Shown here: positions 22,992 to 31,151 of the stretch, one piece after another
Layout of the letters: the number at the start of each line of letters is the position of its first letter
Position numbering within the stretch: position 1 is the first letter of the stretch
Source: Chloroflexota bacterium
GTDB lineage: Bacteria > Chloroflexota > Dehalococcoidia > JACQUA01
Direction: 5' to 3'
Length of the DNA: 35,190 nucleotides
Assembly: GCA_016210565.1 (NCBI GenBank)
Contig: JACQUA010000355.1
Span: 1-35,190, forward strand
Translations under genes and position numbers: made by a program
Notes under the pieces: model-generated
What the model saw: the letters and a program-made list of their open reading frames with translations, nothing else
Told to the model about the DNA's origin: nothing
The model's database searches: none

Positions 22992-25211
22992 TCACTGGCC
23001 GGGGCCGGTCTCGGCCCGGTAAATCTTGCACAGGGTGGTGCGCAAGGGCCAGGCGCCGGTCACCTGGTTGCAGACATCGGGATCGTCATCGGTGAGAACG
23101 TTGATGTTGGACTGCCAGACCCCGTGGAGGGAGGGCTCTTCTCCCGGGAGCTCGGGGAACCACCAGGAATGTTCGGCGTGGACGACGTCGGGTTTAATGC
23201 CGTCGAACAGCTCCGCGGTCTGCCTGACCCGGCCTCTCTTGTTCTCGATCCAGACCCAGTCGCCCTGTTTGATGCCGTGTTGCTTCGCTGTTTCGGGATG
23301 AATTTGCACCACCGGGTTGGGGCGCAGCCGGCGGACGGAATCTATTTGCCGGAACTCGGAGTGGTACAGGCCGATAATCCTGCCGCCGGTGATGAGGGTC
23401 AGGGGATATTCTTTTGCCAGCTCCGGATTGCCCACACGGGTTTCGTTGGGCTCCTGGTAGCGGGGCAGGGGGTCGTAGCCGAGCTGCTCATGTACGGTGG
23501 AGTAAAGCTCGGCTTTCCCGGTGGGCGTGCCGAAGCCCACCTTTTCGTACTTCTTGTAGGCGACCGGCTTGCGTTCGCAGCGCACCTTGTGGACGTATTC
23601 GTTGTGGGTCATGCCCGTGGGCTTCACGAGGGCGTCATAGTACTCTTCCAGGGTCTTCCAGGGCCAGTACTTCTCCTGTCCCAGTCGGATGCCCAGCTCG
23701 CGGAAGAAGGCAAAGTCCTCCTTGTGGTCGTACTCCCCGGGGATGGTGTGGGGGAGGGCAGCCTCGCCGGCGATCATGTACGGGCTGTAGCTGTTGAAGT
23801 CCCACAGCATTGGCCGTTCCGCCCAGTGGCTGCCCGGCAGCACGTAGTCCGCCAGCTCGGCGCAGGGCGTCATCCAGTAGTCGCACACGGCGTACAGGTC
23901 CAGGCTCTTCAAGGACTGGTACACGAGCTTCGAGTTCCCCGAAGCTACCATGCAGTTGTTGCCAAAGGTTATCGCTGCCCTGACGGGATAGGGCTGGCCG
24001 GTGGACATGGCCCGGAGGACCGAGGGGGGATGGGAGGCGCCGCTGGCCACTTCTAACGGCCGGCCCCAGGTCCTTTTCATGCTCCGGGAGATTATGTCCT
24101 GGCCCTGCCAGGTCAGCATCTTGAACCGGTCCGACCCCAGGGCTTTGCGCCTTTGCTCCTGGGAGACCTCGACTTTCGGCTCCAGTTGCCCGTGATTCAG
24201 GATGAGGGGATGCGGCCCGCTCAGCTCTTCCCCGCCTTCCACGTCGATATTGCCTACCAGGGATGCCAGTATCCACCGGGCGTGCAGCACCTGGGCGTTG
24301 CTCTGCAGCTCCTCGATGCCCATGCCCTCCACCATGGCGCCGGGCTTGTTCGTAGCGTAGACGGTGGCGGCTTCGGCGATCTTCTCCGCGGGCACCTCGG
24401 TTATCCGCGCCACCTGCTCCAGCGAGTATTCCCTGGCCCTCTCTTTCAACTGGTCGAACCCGTAACAGTACTTATCGACAAAGTTCCGGTCGTACAGGTT
24501 TTCATTGATGATGAAGTTGATCATCCCCATGAGCAGCGCGCAGTCCGTGCCCGGCCGCAACTGCAGCCAGACGTCGGCCCGGGAGGCCGAGCGGGTCCGC
24601 CTGGGGTCGATGACAATCGACCTGGCGCCGTTCTTCTGGGCCTCGATGATGTTGTAAGCGGTGATGGGGCGGCTGATCAGTGGCTCCACGCCCAGGTGGA
24701 CGATGCATTTGGTTTGCGGCGTTACCGAGAAGTGGGGGAACATCCCTACGATGGCGTCGGCCAGGATGCTCCGGGGAATGAAGCAGAGGCATTGGGAGCC
24801 GATTTCGTTGAGGGGAGTCCCGAGAAGACGGTAGAACCGGTTGCGGATGGCAAATTCCCCCTTGTAGCTGGTACCTCGGGTAGAAGCGATGGCTTCGGGG
24901 CCAAATTGGGTCTTTAACCTGTCGATTTTCTCTGCTATCTCATCAAACGCCTGGTCCCACGTTATCTGTTTCCATTTGCCTTCACCCCTCTCCCCCGCCC
25001 GTTTGAGGGGAAAATTCACCCGCTTGGGATGGTAGAAGAACTCGGCGGTGGACTTGAGTCGCGGGCACCCCCTGGTCGGGGGATAGACCTTGCGCAGCCA
25101 TTCCGGGTCCTCCTCCACTTTTACCAGATGGCCGTCCTGGACATGCACCAGGACTCCGCACTCCCCCTTGCAGAAGGTGCAGACCGATTTCTTGATCTCT
25201 ATGGTTGACAT
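22992..25211 (-). CDS. Molybdopterin-dependent oxidoreductase (DMSO reductase family)
   Basis: A 739-residue catalytic subunit of the Mo/W-bisMGD superfamily. An N-terminal [4Fe-4S] site is formed by C11, C14, C18 and C49 (CTFCKGEC and RGCP). The metal ligand is probably a Cys in GSQCLC (141 or 143). IVIDPRRTRSASRAD and GNNCMVASGN are cofactor-binding segments, and the C-terminal domain (NPVVQIHPETAKQHGIKQGDWVWIENKRG) completes the fold. No Tat signal, so it should be cytoplasmic, unlike respiratory members; acetylene hydratase-like and other single-subunit members share this. No electron-transfer subunit is nearby. It starts 13 bases after the UbiD stop, with AAGGAG before the ATG at 25211, so the two form an operon. 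Confidence 0.9.
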   Translation of the reverse strand: MSTIEIKKSVCTFCKGECGVLVHVQDGHLVKVEEDPEWLRKVYPPTRGCPRLKSTAEFFYHPKRVNFPLKRAGERGEGKWKQITWDQAFDEIAEKIDRLKTQFGPEAIASTRGTSYKGEFAIRNRFYRLLGTPLNEIGSQCLCFIPRSILADAIVGMFPHFSVTPQTKCIVHLGVEPLISRPITAYNIIEAQKNGARSIVIDPRRTRSASRADVWLQLRPGTDCALLMGMINFIINENLYDRNFVDKYCYGFDQLKERAREYSLEQVARITEVPAEKIAEAATVYATNKPGAMVEGMGIEELQSNAQVLHARWILASLVGNIDVEGGEELSGPHPLILNHGQLEPKVEVSQEQRRKALGSDRFKMLTWQGQDIISRSMKRTWGRPLEVASGASHPPSVLRAMSTGQPYPVRAAITFGNNCMVASGNSKLVYQSLKSLDLYAVCDYWMTPCAELADYVLPGSHWAERPMLWDFNSYSPYMIAGEAALPHTIPGEYDHKEDFAFFRELGIRLGQEKYWPWKTLEEYYDALVKPTGMTHNEYVHKVRCERKPVAYKKYEKVGFGTPTGKAELYSTVHEQLGYDPLPRYQEPNETRVGNPELAKEYPLTLITGGRIIGLYHSEFRQIDSVRRLRPNPVVQIHPETAKQHGIKQGDWVWIENKRGRVRQTAELFDGIKPDVVHAEHSWWFPELPGEEPSLHGVWQSNINVLTDDDPDVCNQVTGAWPLRTTLCKIYRAETGPGQ

Positions 25212-25224
25212 AACACTCCTTCAA

Positions 25225-26673
25225 TCAATTACCCTGATGAAATGTTTCAGGCGAAAACAGGTGCTGCCATTTCGCCATGGTCAGTGCCCTCAATTCATCG
25301 CTCGCCCGGTTCACCTTCGGGAACTCTTTTCTCCAGTGATATGGCCGGCAGGCAAGGATGATGGCCCTGGAATTGGTGAAATCGCCTTTGGCCTTTCTAT
25401 CGGGCGCGATAGTGGTGTCCAGCGGGCTACTCCAGCACCCGGTTATTACTTCCATGCTGGTAGCGGGGTCGCACCGGGTCGACATTGCCCACAGGACTTC
25501 TTCTTGGTTGCTGGGATCTATGTCGTCGTCCACTACGATAACGAAACCCCCGTGGTCGGCTCCTTCGGCGCCAGACATGGCTGCCATGGCCGCCTGTTTG
25601 GCATGGCCCGCATACTTTTGTTCGATTGAGATAACCCTCAGAAGGTGGGCGCCGCCAGCCCTCATCTGCCATACCCCTCTTATGCCGGGAATGCCCAGCA
25701 GTTCCAGCTCGCGCCAGACGTCGGCTGCTCCCACAACATTAACGGAGGTTACGGTGGATGGTGGCTTCAAGGGCGGGGCGCCCAGTATGATGGGGTCGGT
25801 GCGGTGCATGACCCTCTTTACTCTGATCACGGCTTCTTTGCGGGAACCCGAACCATAATAACCGGTCCATTCGCCAAAGGGGCCCTCTTCTCTGGATTCA
25901 ACTTCGCGGGGAGGACATTCTCCTTCAATGACGATCTCAGCCTCGGCCGGGATGGGTAACCCTGTGTATTCCCCTGTCACCAGCCGGACAGGCTGGCCCA
26001 GAAGCCCTCCGGCAATGCTGTATTCTTCCACACCCCAGGGCACTGCCAGGAAGGAAGGCATCCATACCAGGGGGTGGGCTCCAAAAACCACCGCCACCGG
26101 GCAGGATTTTCCTTGCGCCCAGTAGCTCTGTCTGATTATGTGGCCCTGATGCCCCGGGGCTATAAACAAACCCAGAGTGTTACTGTCATGGAGTTGGACC
26201 CGGTATGTAGCTACATTAACCCATCCCCCCCCGGGTTCCCGCATTATCACCATGTCGCCCGTGCCCAAATAGCGTCCGCCATCGGCTTCGTGCCACCTGG
26301 GCGCAGGAAACCTGAGGAGATCGATCTTGCCTTCTCCGTAGACGTTTTCGAGCACCGGTCCTGTTTGCACGTAGACGGGTGTGACCGGCTTCAATTCCGT
26401 GAACCTGTCCTTCATCCGGCGGGCGACCTCCACGGCAGGGAGTTCTGACGGGAAACCAAAAGCTGCTGCCATTCTTTTTGGCGTGGCCAGAAGGTTCGTG
26501 GCTATTCGGTAGCCAGATGGATAGTTTTTGATGTTATCGAAGAGAAGGGCTGGCCCATTTCTTTCACTCACCAGCTCCGTAATGGCGCCAATCTCCAGGT
26601 CCCAATCGGCGCCCTCTATGATTTTAATCTCATTGAGGGACTGTAGCCGGCGAACAAAACCCCGTAAGTCCAT
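25225..26673 (-). CDS. UbiD-family prenylated-FMN decarboxylase
   Basis: A 482-residue UbiD-type (de)carboxylase. Catalytic residues can be placed: Arg in ATYRVQLHD (R158) and the two glutamates of EEGPFGEWTGYYG (E263, E268), the E-R-E set of the family. VDDDIDPSNQEEVLWAMSTRCDP is the usual C-terminal motif. It acts on alpha,beta-unsaturated or aromatic acids; substrate unknown. No ubiX-type flavin prenyltransferase lies in the window. AGGAG before the ATG at 26673 is provided by the remnant sequence upstream. It is co-transcribed with the molybdopterin oxidoreductase gene. Confidence 0.92.
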   Translation of the reverse strand: MDLRGFVRRLQSLNEIKIIEGADWDLEIGAITELVSERNGPALLFDNIKNYPSGYRIATNLLATPKRMAAAFGFPSELPAVEVARRMKDRFTELKPVTPVYVQTGPVLENVYGEGKIDLLRFPAPRWHEADGGRYLGTGDMVIMREPGGGWVNVATYRVQLHDSNTLGLFIAPGHQGHIIRQSYWAQGKSCPVAVVFGAHPLVWMPSFLAVPWGVEEYSIAGGLLGQPVRLVTGEYTGLPIPAEAEIVIEGECPPREVESREEGPFGEWTGYYGSGSRKEAVIRVKRVMHRTDPIILGAPPLKPPSTVTSVNVVGAADVWRELELLGIPGIRGVWQMRAGGAHLLRVISIEQKYAGHAKQAAMAAMSGAEGADHGGFVIVVDDDIDPSNQEEVLWAMSTRCDPATSMEVITGCWSSPLDTTIAPDRKAKGDFTNSRAIILACRPYHWRKEFPKVNRASDELRALTMAKWQHLFSPETFHQGN

Positions 26674-26833
26674 TCATATCTCCTGAAATGCCCTGTGCAT
26701 ATTGGGCCATTTCGCCATGGCGCCCGGTCCGCGTCCTGCTCCACCTTCACCACGTGGCCGTTCCTGATGGGCGCTGGCGCCCCGCATTCCCCCTTGCAGA
26801 ACATACATGTTTCTCGGTCTCTATGGTTGACAT
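26674..26833 (-). pseudogene. Remnant: N-terminus of a second molybdopterin oxidoreductase joined to a UbiD C-terminus
   Basis: From an ATG at 26833 the sequence reads MSTIETEKHV, then after a small deletion MFCKGECGAPAPIRNGHVVK, matching residues 1-33 of the intact oxidoreductase (MSTIEIKKSV, TFCKGECG, DGHLVKVEEDP). The 16 or so bases before the ATG also match the intact UbiD-Mop junction. It then passes to MAKWPNMHRAFQEI and a stop (26718-26674), resembling the UbiD C-terminus MAKWQHLFSPETFHQ. This is what is left of an ancestral second Mop-UbiD pair after a large deletion. Confidence 0.75.
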
Positions 26834-26916
26834 AACACTCATTCGGTCAATTGAGAGCCCGGGGATTTTTTGTGCTCGTATCGGCCATTGGCATTATGCC
26901 AGCGGCGCCTATATAC

Positions 26917-28071
26917 TCACCGCCCCAGCATGATCTCCTTCCAGTCCTTGGCATGCTCCAGTGACTTCAAGGCCCTTTCTTCGCTCTGGAAAGCGTATTT
27001 TTGACCCGGTTGCATTCTGACTATCTCCGGTACGCCTTCGGTAACCGTGATGTCCGCCCTGGCGGATGGGGCGCCGAACCGTGGGGTGGCAATCATTTGA
27101 CCTTCCCGGCTAAGCAGCCAGTTGACGAAGACGATGGTGGCGTTGGGATGGGCCGGCTTGCTGAAAATGCCCAGACCTCCGTTGGAGGTTGTCACTTGCT
27201 TCGGTTCTTTGATAATGGGAGAGGCCAGGGGAGCGCCCTCATTCGCAAACTGGACTATTGTCGGACCGCTCAAGAACACTCCCGCCGGAAATTTCCCGCG
27301 AGCCACCCACTCCGTGCCCTGAAATAGGTCGCCGGTTACCGTCGCCTTTTGGTCCCTTACCAGCGAAATTAGATAGGCCTTGGCCTTCTCGAATCCCCAG
27401 TCCTCGACCAAATTATACATCGCGCTGGCTGCGCCCCCGCCGGTGGAGGGGTCAGTCATTATTAGCTTTTCTTTCCATTCGGGTTTAAGCAGGTCAAGAT
27501 GAGACTCTATTTGGCCCTTCTTTACCAGGTCGGTGTTGTAGATAATGCTGGGGCTCACCACCGACACCCAGGAGAACGCAAAGCCGTCCTGATCGTAAAA
27601 GGGCAACTTACCGTCGAGCCAGTTCTTGGGGTCTCTCACCTCGGGTAGAATAAGCGCCGGCTCCATTGGAGACAGGTAACCTAAACGTTTCGTCTCAGTT
27701 GTCAAGACAGTGACTCCGCCGATATAAACATCAGCCTGATGAATACCGGCCCGGTACTCGGAGTTTACCCTGGCTACCAGCTCGCGACTGGTCGCTGACA
27801 GAGCGTCCAGTGTTATCCCGTACTTTTTCGTAAAGGCCGCGACTATGGGTATCCTCGCTTCGGCAGAGAGGTGCATATAGACCATGACTTCGCCTTCGGC
27901 CTTTGCGGCTTGCACCGTTTTGTCCCACTCGGCCTCCCAGCCTGCTTTGCCCGTGCCGGTATCCTGTCGCTGGATCGGGGCGACAGTGGTAGGCAGGGCT
28001 TCAGGTGACTTCGGGATGCAGTTTGCAGCAAAGATAATCAATACTGCCACCGCCAGCATCAAAGGTTTCAT
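26917..28071 (-). CDS. Fe3+-type ABC substrate-binding lipoprotein, SBP2
   Basis: A 384-residue lipoprotein: MKPLMLAVAVLIIFAANC gives the signal and lipobox Cys at 18. The mature fold follows SBP1 (GWEAEWDKTVQAAKAEGEVMVYMH, GIHQADVYIGG, PKNWLDGKLPFYDQDG, IIYNTDLVKKGQIESHLDLL, HPNATIVFVNWLLSREGQMI). It is the most diverged of the intact copies in the ligand-facing middle, suggesting a different ligand. AAGGAG precedes the ATG at 28071. Unlike the others it is followed not by an MtmB-like gene but by the oxidoreductase remnant and the UbiD-Mop pair, so it may be the binding protein for that pathway. Confidence 0.88.
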   Translation of the reverse strand: MKPLMLAVAVLIIFAANCIPKSPEALPTTVAPIQRQDTGTGKAGWEAEWDKTVQAAKAEGEVMVYMHLSAEARIPIVAAFTKKYGITLDALSATSRELVARVNSEYRAGIHQADVYIGGVTVLTTETKRLGYLSPMEPALILPEVRDPKNWLDGKLPFYDQDGFAFSWVSVVSPSIIYNTDLVKKGQIESHLDLLKPEWKEKLIMTDPSTGGGAASAMYNLVEDWGFEKAKAYLISLVRDQKATVTGDLFQGTEWVARGKFPAGVFLSGPTIVQFANEGAPLASPIIKEPKQVTTSNGGLGIFSKPAHPNATIVFVNWLLSREGQMIATPRFGAPSARADITVTEGVPEIVRMQPGQKYAFQSEERALKSLEHAKDWKEIMLGR

Positions 28072-28109
28072 GAAATTCTCCTTCTTCGGCTATGATAATA
28101 CGAACGCAA

Positions 28110-28215
28110 TGACCCAGATTATGCACGAGTCGGTGGGGTGGTAGCCGCAGGTCCTTTAGCCTGCGGGGGTGGGGAACACCGCAACGTCGAGATAGACCAT
28201 GCATAATTTGGGATA
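28110..28215. mobile_element. MITE-like element with terminal inverted repeats, copy A
   Basis: About 106 bp between CCCAGATTATGCACG (28113-28127) and CATGCATAATTTGGGATA (28198-28215), imperfect inverted repeats. The centre holds CCGCAGG-8-CCTGCGG. It has the same ends and almost the same length as the element at 31033-31139 but a different centre. No coding capacity; it lies between the MtmB-like copy 2 and SBP2 genes. Confidence 0.65.
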
Positions 28216-28292
28216 ATAGATGGCTGCATTGGCCTACTAATGACAAAAGGGCACCTTTTCACACAAAGGACACGAAGCATTTTGTTACTTGT

Positions 28293-29699
28293 TCAACCGA
28301 TGGGCATTCCTAAGTTACGCAGCTCCTCCAGGACTCTATCATTCAGGACGATCAACTCTCTGGAGGGTGTCAGGGTCTTGATGTCGTAGTAGTGCGTAAA
28401 GGGCTTGCCCTCATCCACGATATCCTGGCTTTCACAAATCCGGAGCAGCTTTAGCAACAGTTCATTGGTCTTCTCCCGGCTCAGTCCGGATACCCCTCCC
28501 GATATCCTGCTAACGAATCTCCAGTCGAGGTCGGTCCGGTATTCGCCATCCGGACCCGGGCCGCAAATGTAGCCGCGCCCGGCCCAGGCCATGGCGCTGC
28601 CCGTCTGGGCCAGGACCTGGGCAGCCAGCTCATAAAGGCTCATAGATGTTCCCAGCCCGTTTTTAGTATGCTGGGTAGCATGCAGGGGGATAGCGAGGTT
28701 ACGTTCTATGGCCCGGCGGGCGGCTGAGGAAGCCTGGAGAGGACCTCTGGTGTTCATATTCCCGTGCAGGTCTACAACATTCGTATTCACGGTTTTTTTG
28801 ACAGGAACGTACGCCATGTATGCCAGCAGAGTAGCCACCGCAGCCACCGCGGCCTCTTCATTATTTCGACAGTAACCACCCAGAATCGGGTCGGCGCTGC
28901 AGAATCGATAGACGCCCATGGTCTCAGCGGCATAGGACAATCTCAGGCGGTCCCAGTCCAGCTTCAGCTCGGGCATCAAGGAGACTCCTATGTAGGAGTT
29001 GAATCTATTAAGGAGACCCTCTCCCATATAACAAGCTAGAACGGCGGGGGGTGAGGAGACTTGCGTATTGCCCAACCACATGCCGGGCTTTCCCAGCGCC
29101 TCCGCGGTAGCTCTCTGCCATCGCGCTATGGCCCTGGCCCAAATCATTTCGCCCGGCGTTTCTGCCAGATAGGGAACACCCTCCAGCTCGCTTCTTAACT
29201 GGCGGGCCAGGTCACCCAACCGCCCTGAGTCGGCGCTGTGAGCCTCTAGCATTTTGGTTAGGAAGGCGTCCGTAGGTCCTTTTTGGTGACTGGCTCTGGC
29301 AGGTATTGCCATAATGGTTGGCGGCACCTTGCTATCATGAGCCCGGGCCTTTATCGTGACAGCATCTTTCCCTTCACCGAGCACGAACTCTTTCGGCGCG
29401 CGGGCAGCGGCAGCCTTCACCTCTTCCCTTCCCAGCAAGATCACCCGGTTGGTGTCTATGTTGTAAATGCCCGCCCTTTCGAGCAACTCGAGGGCCGCCT
29501 GCCAGATGGCGTCGGACAGGGCATCGTCGCAGATGATCTCGTCAGGATTAAAGCGGATGGAGTATTCCGAGGTGAGGCGCCGGAGCTCCCGGCCCAGCCT
29601 GAGGTCGAAGTCCAACTCCCTCATTACCGGCCCATCAAGAGACCGCCGGATGAACTCCTTGAAGCCGCTGGTACCTGTTTCAGCTTTCATTTCAGTCAC
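28293..29699 (-). CDS. MtmB-family methyltransferase-like protein, copy 2 (no pyrrolysine)
   Basis: About 468 residues, a close paralogue of copy 1. The pyrrolysine-site segment is LACYMGEG with TAT at 29028-29030. The Glu pair in NNEEAA and the Gln in HATQHTKNGLG are kept, but MtmB's Tyr two residues after the Gln is replaced. The first 35 residues (FKEFIRRSLDGPVMRELDFD) are nearly identical among copies, the rest is more variable. The GTG at 29699 and ATG at 29690 are both possible; neither has a good ribosome site. Untranslated sequence upstream still resembles the N-terminal extension of copy 1. It follows SBP3 by 135 bases. Confidence 0.8.
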   Translation of the reverse strand: MTEMKAETGTSGFKEFIRRSLDGPVMRELDFDLRLGRELRRLTSEYSIRFNPDEIICDDALSDAIWQAALELLERAGIYNIDTNRVILLGREEVKAAAARAPKEFVLGEGKDAVTIKARAHDSKVPPTIMAIPARASHQKGPTDAFLTKMLEAHSADSGRLGDLARQLRSELEGVPYLAETPGEMIWARAIARWQRATAEALGKPGMWLGNTQVSSPPAVLACYMGEGLLNRFNSYIGVSLMPELKLDWDRLRLSYAAETMGVYRFCSADPILGGYCRNNEEAAVAAVATLLAYMAYVPVKKTVNTNVVDLHGNMNTRGPLQASSAARRAIERNLAIPLHATQHTKNGLGTSMSLYELAAQVLAQTGSAMAWAGRGYICGPGPDGEYRTDLDWRFVSRISGGVSGLSREKTNELLLKLLRICESQDIVDEGKPFTHYYDIKTLTPSRELIVLNDRVLEELRNLGMPIG

Positions 29700-29834
29700 A
29701 TCGCTTTCGACTGCAGCGTTTTGCCTCTCGGAAAGCCATCAATCGCTGGCGCAGGGATTGCTCTATTTCCCATTGTCTTTTCTTCCTTTTTTTGCGTTTC
29801 GCTATTGCGGTGCGGATTGAACTGGAAACTGGAA

Positions 29835-30995
29835 TCACTTTAACAGATGGCCAAAGATTTCCTTGGCCAGTCCAATAGATTCGGGACCCCTAAGCAGATA
29901 TTCCTCAGTGCTCGTGCTGACATATTTCACTCCGGGCTTCCTCATAGACAAAGGGTCTACATTTGTTGTAGGGATATCTACTCTGGCGCTCTGAAGTCTG
30001 GCTGCATCAGTATATGCAATTTGCCCTTCCCTGCTGAGGAGCCAGTTTATAAACAGGGCGCTGGCATTGGGATGGGGCGCGTTCGTCGGCAAAAGAACAA
30101 AGGCGCTGCCTGAACCAAGATAGGTGCCTTCTGTGGGAACGATATATGGCAATGATACTCCCGCGGACCTCATCTGTTCAATCGGTTCGTTGTTAACAGC
30201 AATACCAACTGGATACTTGCCTCGGGCCACCCATTCTGCCAGAAGGCGATGGTCTCTTGCCAGGAAGGGCTCCTGCCTGGCCAACTGTCGTATATAATCC
30301 ACACCCATAATGTAATAGGCCACAGCAGCAACAAAGGCTCGCCCGGAACCCTCGATAGTGGGGTCATGCATGACCATGTTCGTCTTCCATTTGGGTTCGA
30401 GAAGGTCTCGGTAGGACTTTATCTCTTCGGGCTTGACCATATTTGGGTTTACTACTATCTTCGGCGCGGCATAGGCCAGGGGAGCTACAACATAGTGGTC
30501 CTTGTCCACCCACGGGAAGCTGTTGTCCATCCACCCGCTAGGGTCTATAACCTCGGGCAGTATCAAGACTGGCTCTATGCGGTCGAGGAGTCCCGCGGGC
30601 TTAAACACTGTTACGGCGGGGACAGAGGCGCCGATTATGACATCGGGGATGTGAAGTCCGGCTCTTTTTTCTGCCACGAGCCTGGCGGCTACTTGCGGCG
30701 CGCTGGTGGGCATATACTCCACGGGAATTTCATATTTGCTAGCAAATCCTCTGATCAGGGCCTCCCTGATTTCTCCGGTGGGTGACCCATAAACAACAAC
30801 GTTCCCTTCCCTTTTTGCCCGTTGCACCATTTTTTCCCATTTGATTTGCCACGCCTCTCCGGAATTATCCTGGGCCTTCTGTCCACCGGCAGCGACCGCA
30901 CTCACATCGCCGACTGGTAAAGCGGGAGATGGAGGGGAAGCGCAACTGGCCGGGATAGCTTGAATGAGTACAATGAATATCAAAATTCTGAGCAT
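29835..30995 (-). CDS. Fe3+-type ABC substrate-binding lipoprotein, SBP3
   Basis: A 386-residue lipoprotein. MLRILIFIVLIQAIPASC is the signal with Cys at 18. The family segments are WQIKWEKMVQRAKREGNVVVYG, GLHIPDVIIGAS, IVVNPNMVKPEEIKSYRDLL, AEWVARGKYPVGIAVNNEP and HPNASALFINWLLSREGQIAY. TAGGAAC is spaced eight bases from the ATG at 30995. It is upstream of the MtmB-like copy 2 in the same direction, forming an SBP-methyltransferase pair. The MITE-like element at 31033 separates it from the preceding gene. Confidence 0.88.
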   Translation of the reverse strand: MLRILIFIVLIQAIPASCASPPSPALPVGDVSAVAAGGQKAQDNSGEAWQIKWEKMVQRAKREGNVVVYGSPTGEIREALIRGFASKYEIPVEYMPTSAPQVAARLVAEKRAGLHIPDVIIGASVPAVTVFKPAGLLDRIEPVLILPEVIDPSGWMDNSFPWVDKDHYVVAPLAYAAPKIVVNPNMVKPEEIKSYRDLLEPKWKTNMVMHDPTIEGSGRAFVAAVAYYIMGVDYIRQLARQEPFLARDHRLLAEWVARGKYPVGIAVNNEPIEQMRSAGVSLPYIVPTEGTYLGSGSAFVLLPTNAPHPNASALFINWLLSREGQIAYTDAARLQSARVDIPTTNVDPLSMRKPGVKYVSTSTEEYLLRGPESIGLAKEIFGHLLK

Positions 30996-31032
30996 CTATT
31001 CGTTCCTATGCCTTATTTCGCGCCATGTCCAT

Positions 31033-31139
31033 TATCCCAGATTATGCATGGATTATCTAACAGCTTCACTTTTCCCCACCCCCGCCCCGATCTATCGGGG
31101 CGGCTGTCACCCCGCCGGGGTCATGCATAATTTGGGATA
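31033..31139. mobile_element. MITE-like element with terminal inverted repeats, copy B
   Basis: 107 bp between TATCCCAGATTATGCATG (31033-31050) and its complement with one mismatch (31122-31139). The centre holds GCCCCGAT-CT-ATCGGGGC. It sits between MtmB-like copy 3 and SBP3. Non-coding. Confidence 0.75.
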
Positions 31140-31151
31140 GTTTCAAGGAGG

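Noticed and set aside
22923..24056. 377-codon open frame on the plus strand
   Set aside because: Antisense to the molybdopterin oxidoreductase gene and without motif or ribosome site.
26616..26804. Small independent gene with a CxxxC motif
   Set aside because: Its N-terminal half matches the start of the neighbouring oxidoreductase and the frame then runs into the UbiD start; it is a remnant.
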